Origin: JAGQRJ01 sp041402045
Lineage (GTDB): Bacteria > Planctomycetota > J058
NCBI GenBank assembly: GCA_041402045.1
Contig: JAWKSZ010000046.1
Span: 1-63,067 of the forward strand
Direction: 5' to 3'
Length of the DNA stretch: 63,067 nucleotides
Shown in pieces: positions 1-8,272 of the stretch. The first letter of the stretch is position 1. The number at the start of each line of letters is the position of its first letter. Under the pieces are notes generated by a model. That model worked only from the letters and a program-made list of their open reading frames with translations. It made no database searches and had not been told where the DNA came from. Position numbers and translations under genes: made by a program.

Positions 1-192
1 CTCGACGTCGATCCCCAGGCGGGCCTTCTTGGGGCCCCACTCCTGCTTGATCTTGTCGGGGATCTCCTCGGCCTTGGCCGGCAGGTCACGCACGTGCCCG
101 ACGCTGGACTCGACGATGTAGTCCTTGCCAAGGAACCGCTTGAGGGTCTTGGCTTTGGTCGGGGACTCGACGATGACCAGCGACTTGCCCAT
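1..192 (-). CDS. topA: DNA topoisomerase I, N-terminal fragment (runs off window)
   Basis: The 64 visible codons, reading leftwards from an ATG at 192, begin MGKSLVIVESPTKAKTLKRF. This is the TOPRIM opening of type IA topoisomerase I, with the catalytic Glu in VESPTKAKT, followed by the usual SSVGHVRDLP motif. The enzyme relaxes negative supercoils and is normally essential. The start is supported by an AGGAGG ribosome-binding site eight bases upstream. The rest of the gene lies outside the window. Confidence 0.95.
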   Translation of the reverse strand, partial: MGKSLVIVESPTKAKTLKRFLGKDYIVESSVGHVRDLPAKAEEIPDKIKQEWGPKKARLGIDVE

Positions 193-501
193 GCTGGGAC
201 CTCCTGGGGGATTGGCCCCCCTGCAGCGCACCCTTATATCAACGTCCGCCGGGGGGTCGACAACCCCCCGCCATCGCATCGCCCCAGAACACTGAAACAA
301 AAGAACTTAGATCGGCGACTCGGGCGCCCCTGGCGCGCCGAGAGATAAACTGGTTGTCAGTTAAAGAGTTACGGCTGGATGGCCCCGGGAACCCACCCGT
401 ATCAAGTCGTGCCCGGCCCTGTCGCAGGACACCCCGCTCGGCACAATCCAGCGCGAGGCCGGGTGACGAGCTCGCAGGTGACCGTCTCCCGCTGAGCGCG
501 C
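193..501. other. intergenic region upstream of topA
   Basis: No convincing gene is visible. The stretch around 285-375 is the only AT-richer part and presumably carries the leftward topA promoter. A small inverted repeat, AACTG-N5-CAGTT at 349-363, sits in it and could be an operator. On the minus strand TTTATC-type and TTTAAC-type hexamers are present, but the spacing is not decisive. Confidence 0.4.
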
Positions 502-2112
502 CTACTCCTTGTGGGCGGCCTTGATCTGGTCCAGGGAGTAGTAGGTCCCGCCGGTGACCGCGCTCACCTCCTTGAGGAAGCGCGCGCCGCCGGCGCTGTC
601 CGAGACCTGCAGGCAGTGGACCTGCACCCGCTGGTAGCGGTTGAGCTTGTCGAGGTGCCGCATGAAGCGCGTCTGGCGCATGAAGCGGCCCTCGTTGGGC
701 CCGCCCTCGGAGAGGAAGAAGATCGTGTCGATCTGCGGGTCCTGCATGCAGAACGCGAGGGTGTCGTAGAGGTTCGAGCGGCCCTTGTGGCTGCCCTGCT
801 TGCCCACCTTCTTGGGCGTCTGCTGCTCGCGCACGAACTCGATCAGCTTGTCGCGGGCGCGCTTGAGCGGGAGCAGCTCGTCGGAGACGCGGTAGTACTC
901 GGTGGAGAAGAACACCACGTTGCCCATGACGTCACGGTCGAGCTGGCTCAGGACCCGGGTCAGCTCGCGCTTGCTGAACACCATTTTGCTCGGGCTGTCG
1001 CTGGCGTCGCCGTCGAGGGGGTTGTTCATGCCGCCGGAGATATCCTGGCTGAAGGTCAGGCGGTTCGAGTAGATCGGGATCCCGTGGAAGCGCACCCGGG
1101 TCTGCTCGTCGCCGGTCTTGACCCCCTTCGGCTCGTCCTCTCCGTCGCCGGCCTTGGGCGCGCCCTTGCCCTTGTCGTCCTCGTCGTCCTTGGCGGGCTC
1201 GGGGAACTCGAAGCTCGCGCGCTGGCTCTTCCACCAGCCCTCCCACATGTCGGCGTTGGCCCCGATCCGGCGCCCGGTGAGGTGCCCCAGGGTCTCGCCG
1301 ATCCGGTGCTGGGGCAGGCCGTCGGCCTTGGCCAGGCGCGCGATCAGGACGTCGACCAGCTCCTTGCCCAGCTCGGGGTCGCTCTTGCGGTTGGTCCAGG
1401 CCTCGATCGCGTCGAGGGCGGCGAAGATCAGCCGCCCCGCCCACTCCCGGGCCCGGCCCTTGGGCTCCTCCTCGATCAGGCGCTTGGCGCCGCGCAGGGC
1501 GGCGGTCCCGTCGATCCGCTGCAGGGCCACGAGCCCGGCGATCTGGACCGGGGGCAGCTTGTCCTCCAGCGCCTCCTCGGCGGCCTCCTTGGCGCCCTGG
1601 GGGTCGACCTCCGCCCAGGCGATCAGGGCGTCGCCCTTGACCCGGTAGTCGCGGCTCTTCTTGTAGAGGCGCTCGAGGGGCTTCGCCGACTCAGGGTCGC
1701 CGATCGCGCCCAGGGCCCACACGGCCTCGAGCTGCGCGAGCTGATCCCGGGCGCCGAGGCCGCGCTTCGGAGGAGCTCGCGGGCCTTGGCGAAGCGGGTG
1801 GCGGCGAACACCCGGCCACCCCCGCCACGAAGGCCGTCGTCGCCCACGTAGCGCGCGAGGTCGGCGAGCAGCGCCTCGTCGTCCCCGGGCGCTCGAGCAC
1901 CGCCCGAACGCCCGGTCGCGGACCTCGGCGCTCTTCTCCCCGAAGTAGCCGGCGACCTCCTCGGGTCCCGCGCCGCCGCGGATCGCCTCGACCGCGGCGC
2001 TGGCCGCCTCGCCCTGCTTGTTCAGGCTGCGGTCGGGGTCGTAGTAGGGCGGGCCTTCCTGGGCGCAGGCGAGGGCGGAGCCGAGGACGAGCAGGGACAG
2101 GACGTGGCGCAT
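502..2112 (-). CDS. secreted HEAT-repeat / vWA-like protein with two compensating frameshifts
   Basis: The start at 2112 has a good GGAGG site. The N-terminus is a signal peptide (LSLLVLGSALACAQ), followed by HEAT-like helices, a W-x-G-W-W motif (DMWEGWWKSQ), an acidic Lys/Asp linker, and a C-terminal Rossmann-type vWA-like domain. The expected MIDAS DxSxS reads DISGGM, and the later Asp motif reads FLSEGGP rather than LTDGxP, so metal binding is doubtful. Between about 1770 and 1905 the reading frame yields Arg/Pro-rich nonsense. Reading the other frames there restores HEAT-like sequence (ERPGDDEALLADLARYVGDD-like, then RVFAATRFAKARELL). This implies two opposite single-base shifts, real or from assembly. 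It is probably a periplasmic or surface scaffold; its function is unknown. Confidence 0.7.
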   Translation of the reverse strand: MRHVLSLLVLGSALACAQEGPPYYDPDRSLNKQGEAASAAVEAIRGGAGPEEVAGYFGEKSAEVRDRAFGRCSSARGRRGAARRPRALRGRRRPSWRGWPGVRRHPLRQGPRAPPKRGLGARDQLAQLEAVWALGAIGDPESAKPLERLYKKSRDYRVKGDALIAWAEVDPQGAKEAAEEALEDKLPPVQIAGLVALQRIDGTAALRGAKRLIEEEPKGRAREWAGRLIFAALDAIEAWTNRKSDPELGKELVDVLIARLAKADGLPQHRIGETLGHLTGRRIGANADMWEGWWKSQRASFEFPEPAKDDEDDKGKGAPKAGDGEDEPKGVKTGDEQTRVRFHGIPIYSNRLTFSQDISGGMNNPLDGDASDSPSKMVFSKRELTRVLSQLDRDVMGNVVFFSTEYYRVSDELLPLKRARDKLIEFVREQQTPKKVGKQGSHKGRSNLYDTLAFCMQDPQIDTIFFLSEGGPNEGRFMRQTRFMRHLDKLNRYQRVQVHCLQVSDSAGGARFLKEVSAVTGGTYYSLDQIKAAHKE

Positions 2113-2289
2113 GGGAACCTCCGGGCGGACCCAACCCTAGCAAGCGCACGGCCAGAGGCAGGCCAGGAGCCTTTTCCCCGGCTTCTCCACAACTCTGTGG
2201 AGAGTCGGTATTGCATTGCCCCAGCGTGGCTTACGCTTTCATGAACGCGAGTTTTCCCCACTCAGGCCCAGAACGTGGAGAACCCAGGT

Positions 2290-3549
2290 TCACTCGCCGA
2301 GGTAGGCCGCTTTGACGCGGGGGTCGTCGGCGAGCTGCTTGGCGGGGCCGGACATGGTGACCTTGCCGGTCTCCATGACGTAGGCGCGGTGGGCGAGGTC
2401 GAGGGCCGCGTGGGCGTTCTGCTCGACGATGAACACGGTCACGCCCTCCTGGGCGTTGAGCTCGCGCACCGTGCGGAAGATCTGCTGGCAAATGATCGGC
2501 GCGAGCCCGAGGGAGGGCTCGTCGAGGAGCAGGAGCTTGGGCTGGGCCATGAGCCCGCGGGCGATCGCGAGCATTTGCTGCTCGCCGCCGGAGAGGCTCC
2601 CGCCGCGCTGGTGCTTGCGCTGCTCGAGGATCGGGAACATGGCGTACATCCGGCGAATGTCCGCCTGGATCCCCGGCTTGTCGTTGCGCAGGAACGCGCC
2701 CATCTCCAGGTTCTCGAGCACCGTGAGCTCGCTGAACAGGCGGCGCCCCTCGGGCACGTGCACGATCCCGCGGCGCACGGTGTCCTGGATCCCGCGGCCG
2801 CTGCTGCGCTCGCCGCGGAAGCGCACCTGCCCCTGGCGAGCGCGGACCACGTTCGAGATCACGTTGAGGGTCGTGGTCTTGCCCGCGCCGTTGGCGCCGA
2901 TCAGGGCCACGATCTCGCCCTCGCGCACGTCGAGGGAGATCCCGTGCAGGACCTGCATGGCGCCGAAGCCAGCCACGACCCCGTCGAGCTCGAGGAGCAC
3001 GGGGCCGGTGGGCGGGGCCTCCGGCTCGGGGGCGGGCTCGGCGGGGACGGTGGTCGGTCCCTCCCCTTGCTCGGCTGCCTCGGCCACGGTCTCGGGGGCG
3101 TCCTCGGCGGGGGCGGGCTCCGCCGGCTCGAGGTCGACGCCGGGCGCCTCGGGGGCGGCGTCCGCGGCGCCCTCAGTGCCCACGGCCGCCGCCTCGCTCC
3201 CGGGGGCCCCCTCGTCCGCGGGGTCCTCCGCGGGGGCGTCCGCGCGCCCCTCGACGGGGCCCGCGACGGGGTGTTCGAGGGGGTCGTCGTCGGGGTCGGC
3301 GTCCGGGGCCGGGGGCATGCGCCCTGCCGCGCGCTCGCGCTCGAGGTCCTCGAGGGTGACCTCGCCCGAGTCGGAGATCGGCCGATCCGGGTTGGGGTCG
3401 ACGGGGGCGACCTTGCTCCCGCAGGCCGTGCACTCGATCCCGTTGGCGATGTAGCAGGCGGCGTGGTGGACCGTGGCGCAGGCCGCGCAGCGCAGCGTGT
3501 GGTCGCGCTCCTCCAGGGTCTCGTTGCAGGCCGGGCAGGTCGCGCTCAC
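2290..3549 (-). CDS. livF: LivF-type ABC ATPase with N-terminal RING-like zinc finger
   Basis: The C-terminal part (from about residue 180) is a canonical LivF ATPase: Walker A GANGAGKTT, signature LSGGEQQMLAIARG, Walker B LLLLDEPSLGLAP, and the H-loop region FIVEQNAH. It would energise branched-chain amino-acid-type uptake with LivG. Unusually, residues 1-46 form a Cys/His cluster (C5, C8, C21, C24, H28/H29, C32, C40, C43) with RING-like C4HC3 spacing, joined by about 130 residues of Ala/Pro/Glu-rich linker. A normal LivF is about 235 residues; this one is 419. The GTG start overlaps the livG stop (GTGA), so the finger is translated with the operon and is not a separate gene. It is the last gene of the liv operon. 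Confidence 0.92.
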   Translation of the reverse strand: MSATCPACNETLEERDHTLRCAACATVHHAACYIANGIECTACGSKVAPVDPNPDRPISDSGEVTLEDLERERAAGRMPPAPDADPDDDPLEHPVAGPVEGRADAPAEDPADEGAPGSEAAAVGTEGAADAAPEAPGVDLEPAEPAPAEDAPETVAEAAEQGEGPTTVPAEPAPEPEAPPTGPVLLELDGVVAGFGAMQVLHGISLDVREGEIVALIGANGAGKTTTLNVISNVVRARQGQVRFRGERSSGRGIQDTVRRGIVHVPEGRRLFSELTVLENLEMGAFLRNDKPGIQADIRRMYAMFPILEQRKHQRGGSLSGGEQQMLAIARGLMAQPKLLLLDEPSLGLAPIICQQIFRTVRELNAQEGVTVFIVEQNAHAALDLAHRAYVMETGKVTMSGPAKQLADDPRVKAAYLGE

Positions 3550-4310
3550 TCGGGCACCCCGAGGTAGGCCTTGATCACGTGGTCGTCGTTCTTGATCGCC
3601 TCGGGCAGCCCGCGGGCGATCTCCTCGCCCTGGTTCAGCACGTAGATCAGGTCCGAGATCTCCATGACCAGCTTCATGTCGTGCTCGATCAGGAACACGG
3701 TGATCCCCGCGTCGCGGATCTTGCGGATCAGGTCTACGAGCTCGACGGTCTCCTGGGGGTTCATGCCCGCGGCGGGCTCGTCCAGGAGTAGGAGCGTCGG
3801 GTCGCTGGCCAGGGCGCGCGCGATCTCCAGGCGGCGGCGCTCGCCGTAGGCCAGGCTCGCGGCCTCGTCGTTGGCCCGGGGGAGCAGCCCCACGAAGTCC
3901 AGGTATTTGGCGCTGGCCAGGCGGGCCTCGCGCTCCTCGCGCCGGTTCCCAGGGCCGCGCAGGAGCGCGCCCAGGAACCCCGTGCGCAGCCGACGGTGGA
4001 GCCCCACGGTCACGTTGTCGAGCACCGACTGGTGGTCGAACAGGCGAATGTTCTGGAAGGTGCGGGCCACGCCCTGGCGGCAGATCAGGTCGACCCGCTG
4101 CCCGCGGAGCTCGGTCCCGCGCAGCTTGATCGAGCCGTCGGTGGGCTCGATCACCCCGGTGACCATGTTGAACGCGGTGGTCTTGCCCGCGCCGTTGGGG
4201 CCGATCAGCGCGGTGATCGAGCCGCCCTCGACGGTGAACGAGAAGTCGTTCACCGCCCGCAGGCCGCCGAAGCTCTTGCCCAGCCCTCGCACGTCCAGGA
4301 GCGTGCTCAC
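3546..4310 (-). CDS. livG: LivG-type branched-chain amino-acid ABC ATPase
   Basis: The protein has 254 residues, the usual LivG length. It carries Walker A GPNGAGKTT, the LivG-typical FQNIRLF, a degenerate signature LAYGERRRLEIARAL, and Walker B LLLLDEPAAGMNPQE. It is the partner ATPase of the RING-LivF protein at the inner face of the membrane. The GTG at 4310 is chosen because it forms a GTGA overlap with the livM stop, matching the coupling seen at every other junction of this operon. Confidence 0.95.
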   Translation of the reverse strand: MSTLLDVRGLGKSFGGLRAVNDFSFTVEGGSITALIGPNGAGKTTAFNMVTGVIEPTDGSIKLRGTELRGQRVDLICRQGVARTFQNIRLFDHQSVLDNVTVGLHRRLRTGFLGALLRGPGNRREEREARLASAKYLDFVGLLPRANDEAASLAYGERRRLEIARALASDPTLLLLDEPAAGMNPQETVELVDLIRKIRDAGITVFLIEHDMKLVMEISDLIYVLNQGEEIARGLPEAIKNDDHVIKAYLGVPE

Positions 4311-5713
4311 GCGGTCTCGCTCCCGACCTTGAACAGCGGGCTGTCGGCGGCCCGCCAGGCCGCCTGCTCCGCGTCGCTGGGGGCGTCGCTGCCGGCGCGG
4401 GGCGGGAGCAGGCCCTGGGGGCGGAAGCGCATGAGGAGCACGAGCATCAGCCCGTAGATCAGCATGCGCGCCTCGTTGGGGATCGAGAGCTCGCTGTCGG
4501 CGGCGAGGTGGAACGTCTCGCGCACCCAGTAGGGGTCGGCCAGGAGGCGCAGGAACTCCGCCAGGCCCTGGAGCATGGCCGCGCCGAGCAGCGCGCCGCG
4601 GATCGTGCCCATGCCGCCGAACACCAGGAAGCACACCACGATGATCGACTCGAACACCTCGGCCTGAGCGTGGGTCACGGTGGTCAGCTTGAGCGCGTAG
4701 AGCCCGCCGCCGACGCCGCCCAGGAAGCCGCTGGCCAGGAACGCGAGCAGCTTGGCCTGCTTGACGTCGATCCCCGAGGCCATGGCGGCGACCTCGTCGG
4801 CCTTGATCGCGGCCCAGCTCCGCCCCAACCGGCTCTGCTCCAGCCGCTTGCAGAACACGAAGGCCAGCACCAGCGCCGCGAGCACGAGGTAGTAGAAGTT
4901 GAACAGCCAGATCTTGCCTTGCCCCACGCTGGGGTCGGCCCCGAACAGCTGCGGGATCGTCTCCCCGTCGAGCTTGATCCCGTAGGCGCCGCCGGTGAGC
5001 CAGCCCTCGTTCTGGATCGTGATGTACACGATCTCGGCGATCCCCAGGGTCACGATCGCGTAGTAGTCGCCGGTCAGCCGCAGGGTGGGGATCCCGCGGA
5101 GGACGCCGAAGGCGGCGCACACCAGCCCCGCGATCAGGAGCAGGACCAGGAACCCTCCGGTCGAGCCGAAGGGGTGCGTGCCCTTGGCGATCTTCTGGCC
5201 TACCGGGAGCACGAGGCCCGCGTAGGGCATGACCTGCACCGTGGGCTCGGCCTCCCCGCTCTCCTCGGCGCGCTGGAGCGCGGCGACCGCGGCGGGGACG
5301 CCGCCCACGACGTCGTAGCCCCAGTCGGGCCGGTACTGGACCACGATCGGGCCGGCGCCGGAGTTGGCCTCCAGCGCGCGCTGCTCCTGGGTCAGGCGCA
5401 GGTCGCCCAGGGGCACGGTCAGCGGGTCCGTGGGCGGCTGCTGGGTCAGCACCAGCCCGGCGGCGACCACGATCGCGCCCATGGCCATGAACGAGGCGTA
5501 GCCCAGGTCCAGGAGCCCGGTGTAGCCGATCACGATGTTCAGGCCGATCCCGAAGATCATGTAGATCATGATCGTGAGCAGGACCTGGACCCCGAAGTCG
5601 CCGACCACCGAGCCCAGCCCCATGGCCGGCGGGAGCGGGCCGAACAGCACGAACAGCAGCGCGAACAGCGCCAACCAGGCCCAGTCGCTCCTGAGCAGCG
5701 TCGTGAGCTTCAT
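4307..5713 (-). CDS. livM: LivM-type permease with enlarged extracytoplasmic loop
   Basis: This is a 468-residue multispanning permease. The N-terminal membrane segments contain the LivM motif NIVIGYTGLLDLGYASFMA, and later segments contain LRLTGDYYAIVTLGIAEI and GGMGTIRGALLGA. A hydrophilic stretch of roughly 90 residues (about residues 90-180), rich in Gln, Pro and Glu, is inserted between early transmembrane segments, so the protein is longer than a typical LivM. The ATG overlaps the livH stop (ATGA). It is the second membrane subunit of the uptake system. Confidence 0.93.
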   Translation of the reverse strand: MKLTTLLRSDWAWLALFALLFVLFGPLPPAMGLGSVVGDFGVQVLLTIMIYMIFGIGLNIVIGYTGLLDLGYASFMAMGAIVVAAGLVLTQQPPTDPLTVPLGDLRLTQEQRALEANSGAGPIVVQYRPDWGYDVVGGVPAAVAALQRAEESGEAEPTVQVMPYAGLVLPVGQKIAKGTHPFGSTGGFLVLLLIAGLVCAAFGVLRGIPTLRLTGDYYAIVTLGIAEIVYITIQNEGWLTGGAYGIKLDGETIPQLFGADPSVGQGKIWLFNFYYLVLAALVLAFVFCKRLEQSRLGRSWAAIKADEVAAMASGIDVKQAKLLAFLASGFLGGVGGGLYALKLTTVTHAQAEVFESIIVVCFLVFGGMGTIRGALLGAAMLQGLAEFLRLLADPYWVRETFHLAADSELSIPNEARMLIYGLMLVLLMRFRPQGLLPPRAGSDAPSDAEQAAWRAADSPLFKVGSETA

Positions 5714-6906
5714 GCGCGGTCCGCTCCTGCCCGACCCAGCAGGCCGTAGGGCCGGAACACGATCACCACGATCATGACCAGGAAGCAGAAGGCGAAGCTG
5801 TAGGGCGAGAAGTCCTTGGTCGTCGAGCTGGGCACGAGGGAGTGGAAGCCCCAGTTGGCGTAGCCTTGCCAGAACGAGCTGGCGAAGCCCAGGAGCATGG
5901 CGCCCAGCAGCGCGCCCTTGAGGTGCCCGATCCCGCCCAGCACCGCCGCGGCGAAGGCGATCACGCCCGGGTAGTAGCCCATGCGGAAGTAGATCCCGCC
6001 GCCGACCTTGATCGAGTAGAGGATCCCCGCCACCGCCGCCATGGCCGAGCCGACCATGAACGTGAACGCGATCACGCGGTTGACGTTCACGCCCATGAGC
6101 GCCGCGGTGGTCTGGTCGAGGGCGCAGGCCCGCATGGCCTTGCCGATCTTGGTCCGCTGCACGAGCAGGTGCAGCCCGCCCATCATGGCCAGGGCCGTGA
6201 TCCAGGTGAGCACGTCCTTGAACGGGAGGCGGAACACCGAGACCCCCGCGGGGTCGTCCTCGCTGGGGGCGGAGAACTCGACCTCGCCCACCACACTCCT
6301 GTCCAGGACCTCGGGCAGCCCGCGCTCGATCCGCACCGCCTCACGGGGCAGCCACACCGTGACCGGGTCCGTCCCGGGCTTGAGCCGCCAGGACACGCCC
6401 ACGAACGCCCCGTCCCCGGCCTCGGTGATCGGGCGGGTCTGATCCGGGCGGAGCTTGGCGACCACCTCGGCCCCGGCGCGCGGCTCTGCCAGGGCCTCGA
6501 CCTTGTCCTGGCCCAGGACCGTGGCGGTGGTGTCCACCGGCAGCGCGTGGAAGTTGGGGGTGATCAGCTGCACGATCCCCTGCAGGATCAGGGACATGCC
6601 GATCGCCGTGATCAGCGCCGCGAGCCGCGTCGAGCCGCGCAGCGGCTTGTAGGCCACGGTGTCGAGGAACAGCCCCAGGGCCGCGCAGATCAGCATGCAC
6701 AGGGGCACCACGACCACCAGCGGGAGTTGGTGCCCGACGAACAGCCACACCGAGGTCATGGCGCCGATCATGTAGACCTCGCCGTGGGCGAAGTTGATCA
6801 GCTTGATGATCCCGTAGACCATGGTGTAGCCCACAGCGATCAGGGCGTACACCGAGCCCTCGCTGAGCGCGTTACACAAGGTCTTGAGGAAGTAGCCCCA
6901 GTCCAC
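5710..6906 (-). CDS. livH: LivH-type permease with large soluble insertion
   Basis: The N-terminus (residues 1-50) has the LivH hallmark TMVYGIIKLINFAHGEVYM. The C-terminal half contains FTFMVGSAMAAVAGILYS and the VLGGIGHLKGALLGA loop that contacts the ATPases. Between about residues 110 and 220 there is a hydrophilic, charged domain not normally present; usual LivH proteins are near 300 residues and this one is 398. The GTG start lies 24 bases after the stop of the binding-protein gene. It forms the translocation pore with LivM. Confidence 0.93.
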   Translation of the reverse strand: MDWGYFLKTLCNALSEGSVYALIAVGYTMVYGIIKLINFAHGEVYMIGAMTSVWLFVGHQLPLVVVVPLCMLICAALGLFLDTVAYKPLRGSTRLAALITAIGMSLILQGIVQLITPNFHALPVDTTATVLGQDKVEALAEPRAGAEVVAKLRPDQTRPITEAGDGAFVGVSWRLKPGTDPVTVWLPREAVRIERGLPEVLDRSVVGEVEFSAPSEDDPAGVSVFRLPFKDVLTWITALAMMGGLHLLVQRTKIGKAMRACALDQTTAALMGVNVNRVIAFTFMVGSAMAAVAGILYSIKVGGGIYFRMGYYPGVIAFAAAVLGGIGHLKGALLGAMLLGFASSFWQGYANWGFHSLVPSSTTKDFSPYSFAFCFLVMIVVIVFRPYGLLGRAGADRA

Positions 6907-6930
6907 GGTGTAGTTCGATCCGAACGGGGC

Positions 6931-8139
6931 CTAGTCCACCGGCACCGAGGGCGGATCGGCGGCCTGGAACTCGCCGTTGTTCACGACCACGACCATGGGC
7001 GGCTTGCCCGGGCAGTCGCCGTTCTCGTCGAAGTAGGTCACGCCGGTCACCCCGGTGTAGCCCTTGTCCTTGGAGGTGCAGCCTGCGAGCCAGTCGCGCA
7101 GCGCCTTGCGGTCGGCGCCGACCTCGGCGATCCCCTTGGCGGCCATGCCCAGGGCGTCGTAGGTCAGCGCCGCCCAGGTGTCCGGGTCGCTGCCGTACTC
7201 CTTGCGGAACGCCTCGCGGAAGGCCTTGGCCTCGTCGCTGGCCGAGTCCGAGAAGAAGAACGGGGTCACGACCATGATCCCCTCGGCGGTCTCACCGGCG
7301 GTGTCGACCAGCGCGCCGTTCATGACGCCGTCGCTGCCGAAGATCTTGACGTCGGTCCAGTTGAGGTCGTTGCGGATCGCCTTGGTCAGGAGCGCCGCCC
7401 CCGAGTAGAGCCCGCAGATGATGATCACGTCGGGCTTCTGGCCCTGCACCGTGGTCGCGAGCTGCTTGGGGTCACCCAGGCGTCCGCGCTGGTAGCCCGC
7501 CTCGCCCGCGATCGTGAGCCCGATCTCGGCGCACTCCGCGGCCACCGACTCCTTGAGGCCGGTGCCGTACTCGTCCTTCTCGTAGACCAGGCTCACCGAC
7601 TTGGCGCCCAGGGCCTTCTGGGCGTAGCGCGCCATGAAGATCCCCTGGGTCCCGTCGTGGTAGAGGTTGCGGAAGGTCCAGGGCGACTCCTTGCAGATCG
7701 TGACGTTGGTCGAGCCGGGGGTGAACTCCACGATCCCGGTGCGCTCGTAGGTCGCGCGAGCAGCCTTGGTGCACGAGGAGTTGAAGTGGCCCACGACCAG
7801 CGCGATCCCCTCGTCCGAGGCGATCTTGGTCGCGACGTTGGTCGCCTCGTTGGGCAGGCCCTTGTCGTCCTCGATGGACAGCTCGACCTTCTTGCCGCCG
7901 ATCCCGCCCTCGGCGTTGGTCTGCTTCTCCCAGAGCTGCGCGGCCTTCTTGATCGACGCGCCAATGTCCGCGCTGTCGCCGGTCAAGGGGCCCGCGACCG
8001 CGATCCGCAGCGTCTCACCCGAGGGCGCGCCGCCGCCGTCCGGCGTCGTGCCGCCGCCGCCGCCCGAGTCCGTCGGGGTGGGGCAGCCGCAGAGGGTCAG
8101 GCCCAGGGCCATCAGGGGGGCGAGGTACCACCGGTTCAT
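6931..8139 (-). CDS. lipoprotein-type periplasmic binding protein of the Liv ABC system
   Basis: This 402-residue protein belongs to the type I periplasmic-binding-protein (Leu/Ile/Val-binding) family. The start at 8139 gives a signal peptide with a lipobox (LTLCGC), then a Gly/Asp/Pro linker and the family opening RIAVAGPLTGD. ALVVGHFNSSCTKAA and TPGSTNVTI line the usual ligand cleft. It is the first gene of the operon, so it supplies ligand to LivHMGF. The substrate could be amino acids, urea or short amides; sequence alone does not decide. A longer in-frame start upstream (8301) would bury the signal peptide and is rejected. Confidence 0.92.
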   Translation of the reverse strand: MNRWYLAPLMALGLTLCGCPTPTDSGGGGGTTPDGGGAPSGETLRIAVAGPLTGDSADIGASIKKAAQLWEKQTNAEGGIGGKKVELSIEDDKGLPNEATNVATKIASDEGIALVVGHFNSSCTKAARATYERTGIVEFTPGSTNVTICKESPWTFRNLYHDGTQGIFMARYAQKALGAKSVSLVYEKDEYGTGLKESVAAECAEIGLTIAGEAGYQRGRLGDPKQLATTVQGQKPDVIIICGLYSGAALLTKAIRNDLNWTDVKIFGSDGVMNGALVDTAGETAEGIMVVTPFFFSDSASDEAKAFREAFRKEYGSDPDTWAALTYDALGMAAKGIAEVGADRKALRDWLAGCTSKDKGYTGVTGVTYFDENGDCPGKPPMVVVVNNGEFQAADPPSVPVD

Positions 8140-8272
8140 ACCGTCCTCCAGGGTCGTGCGGGGGGAAGGCCACATGGTATGCGGGGGCCAGCATGATTCA
8201 AGCAGAGGTCGGGGAGGGTCTTGCGTCGGCGCGGATCGCCGCGCACCCTGTGGGCGAGAGAGGGGGCCAGGC

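Noticed and set aside
3546..5120. Fusion of livG with upstream sequence in one long frame
   Set aside because: The upstream half is a shadow of livM. The GTG at 4310 with a GTGA overlap and the LivG family length fix the true start.
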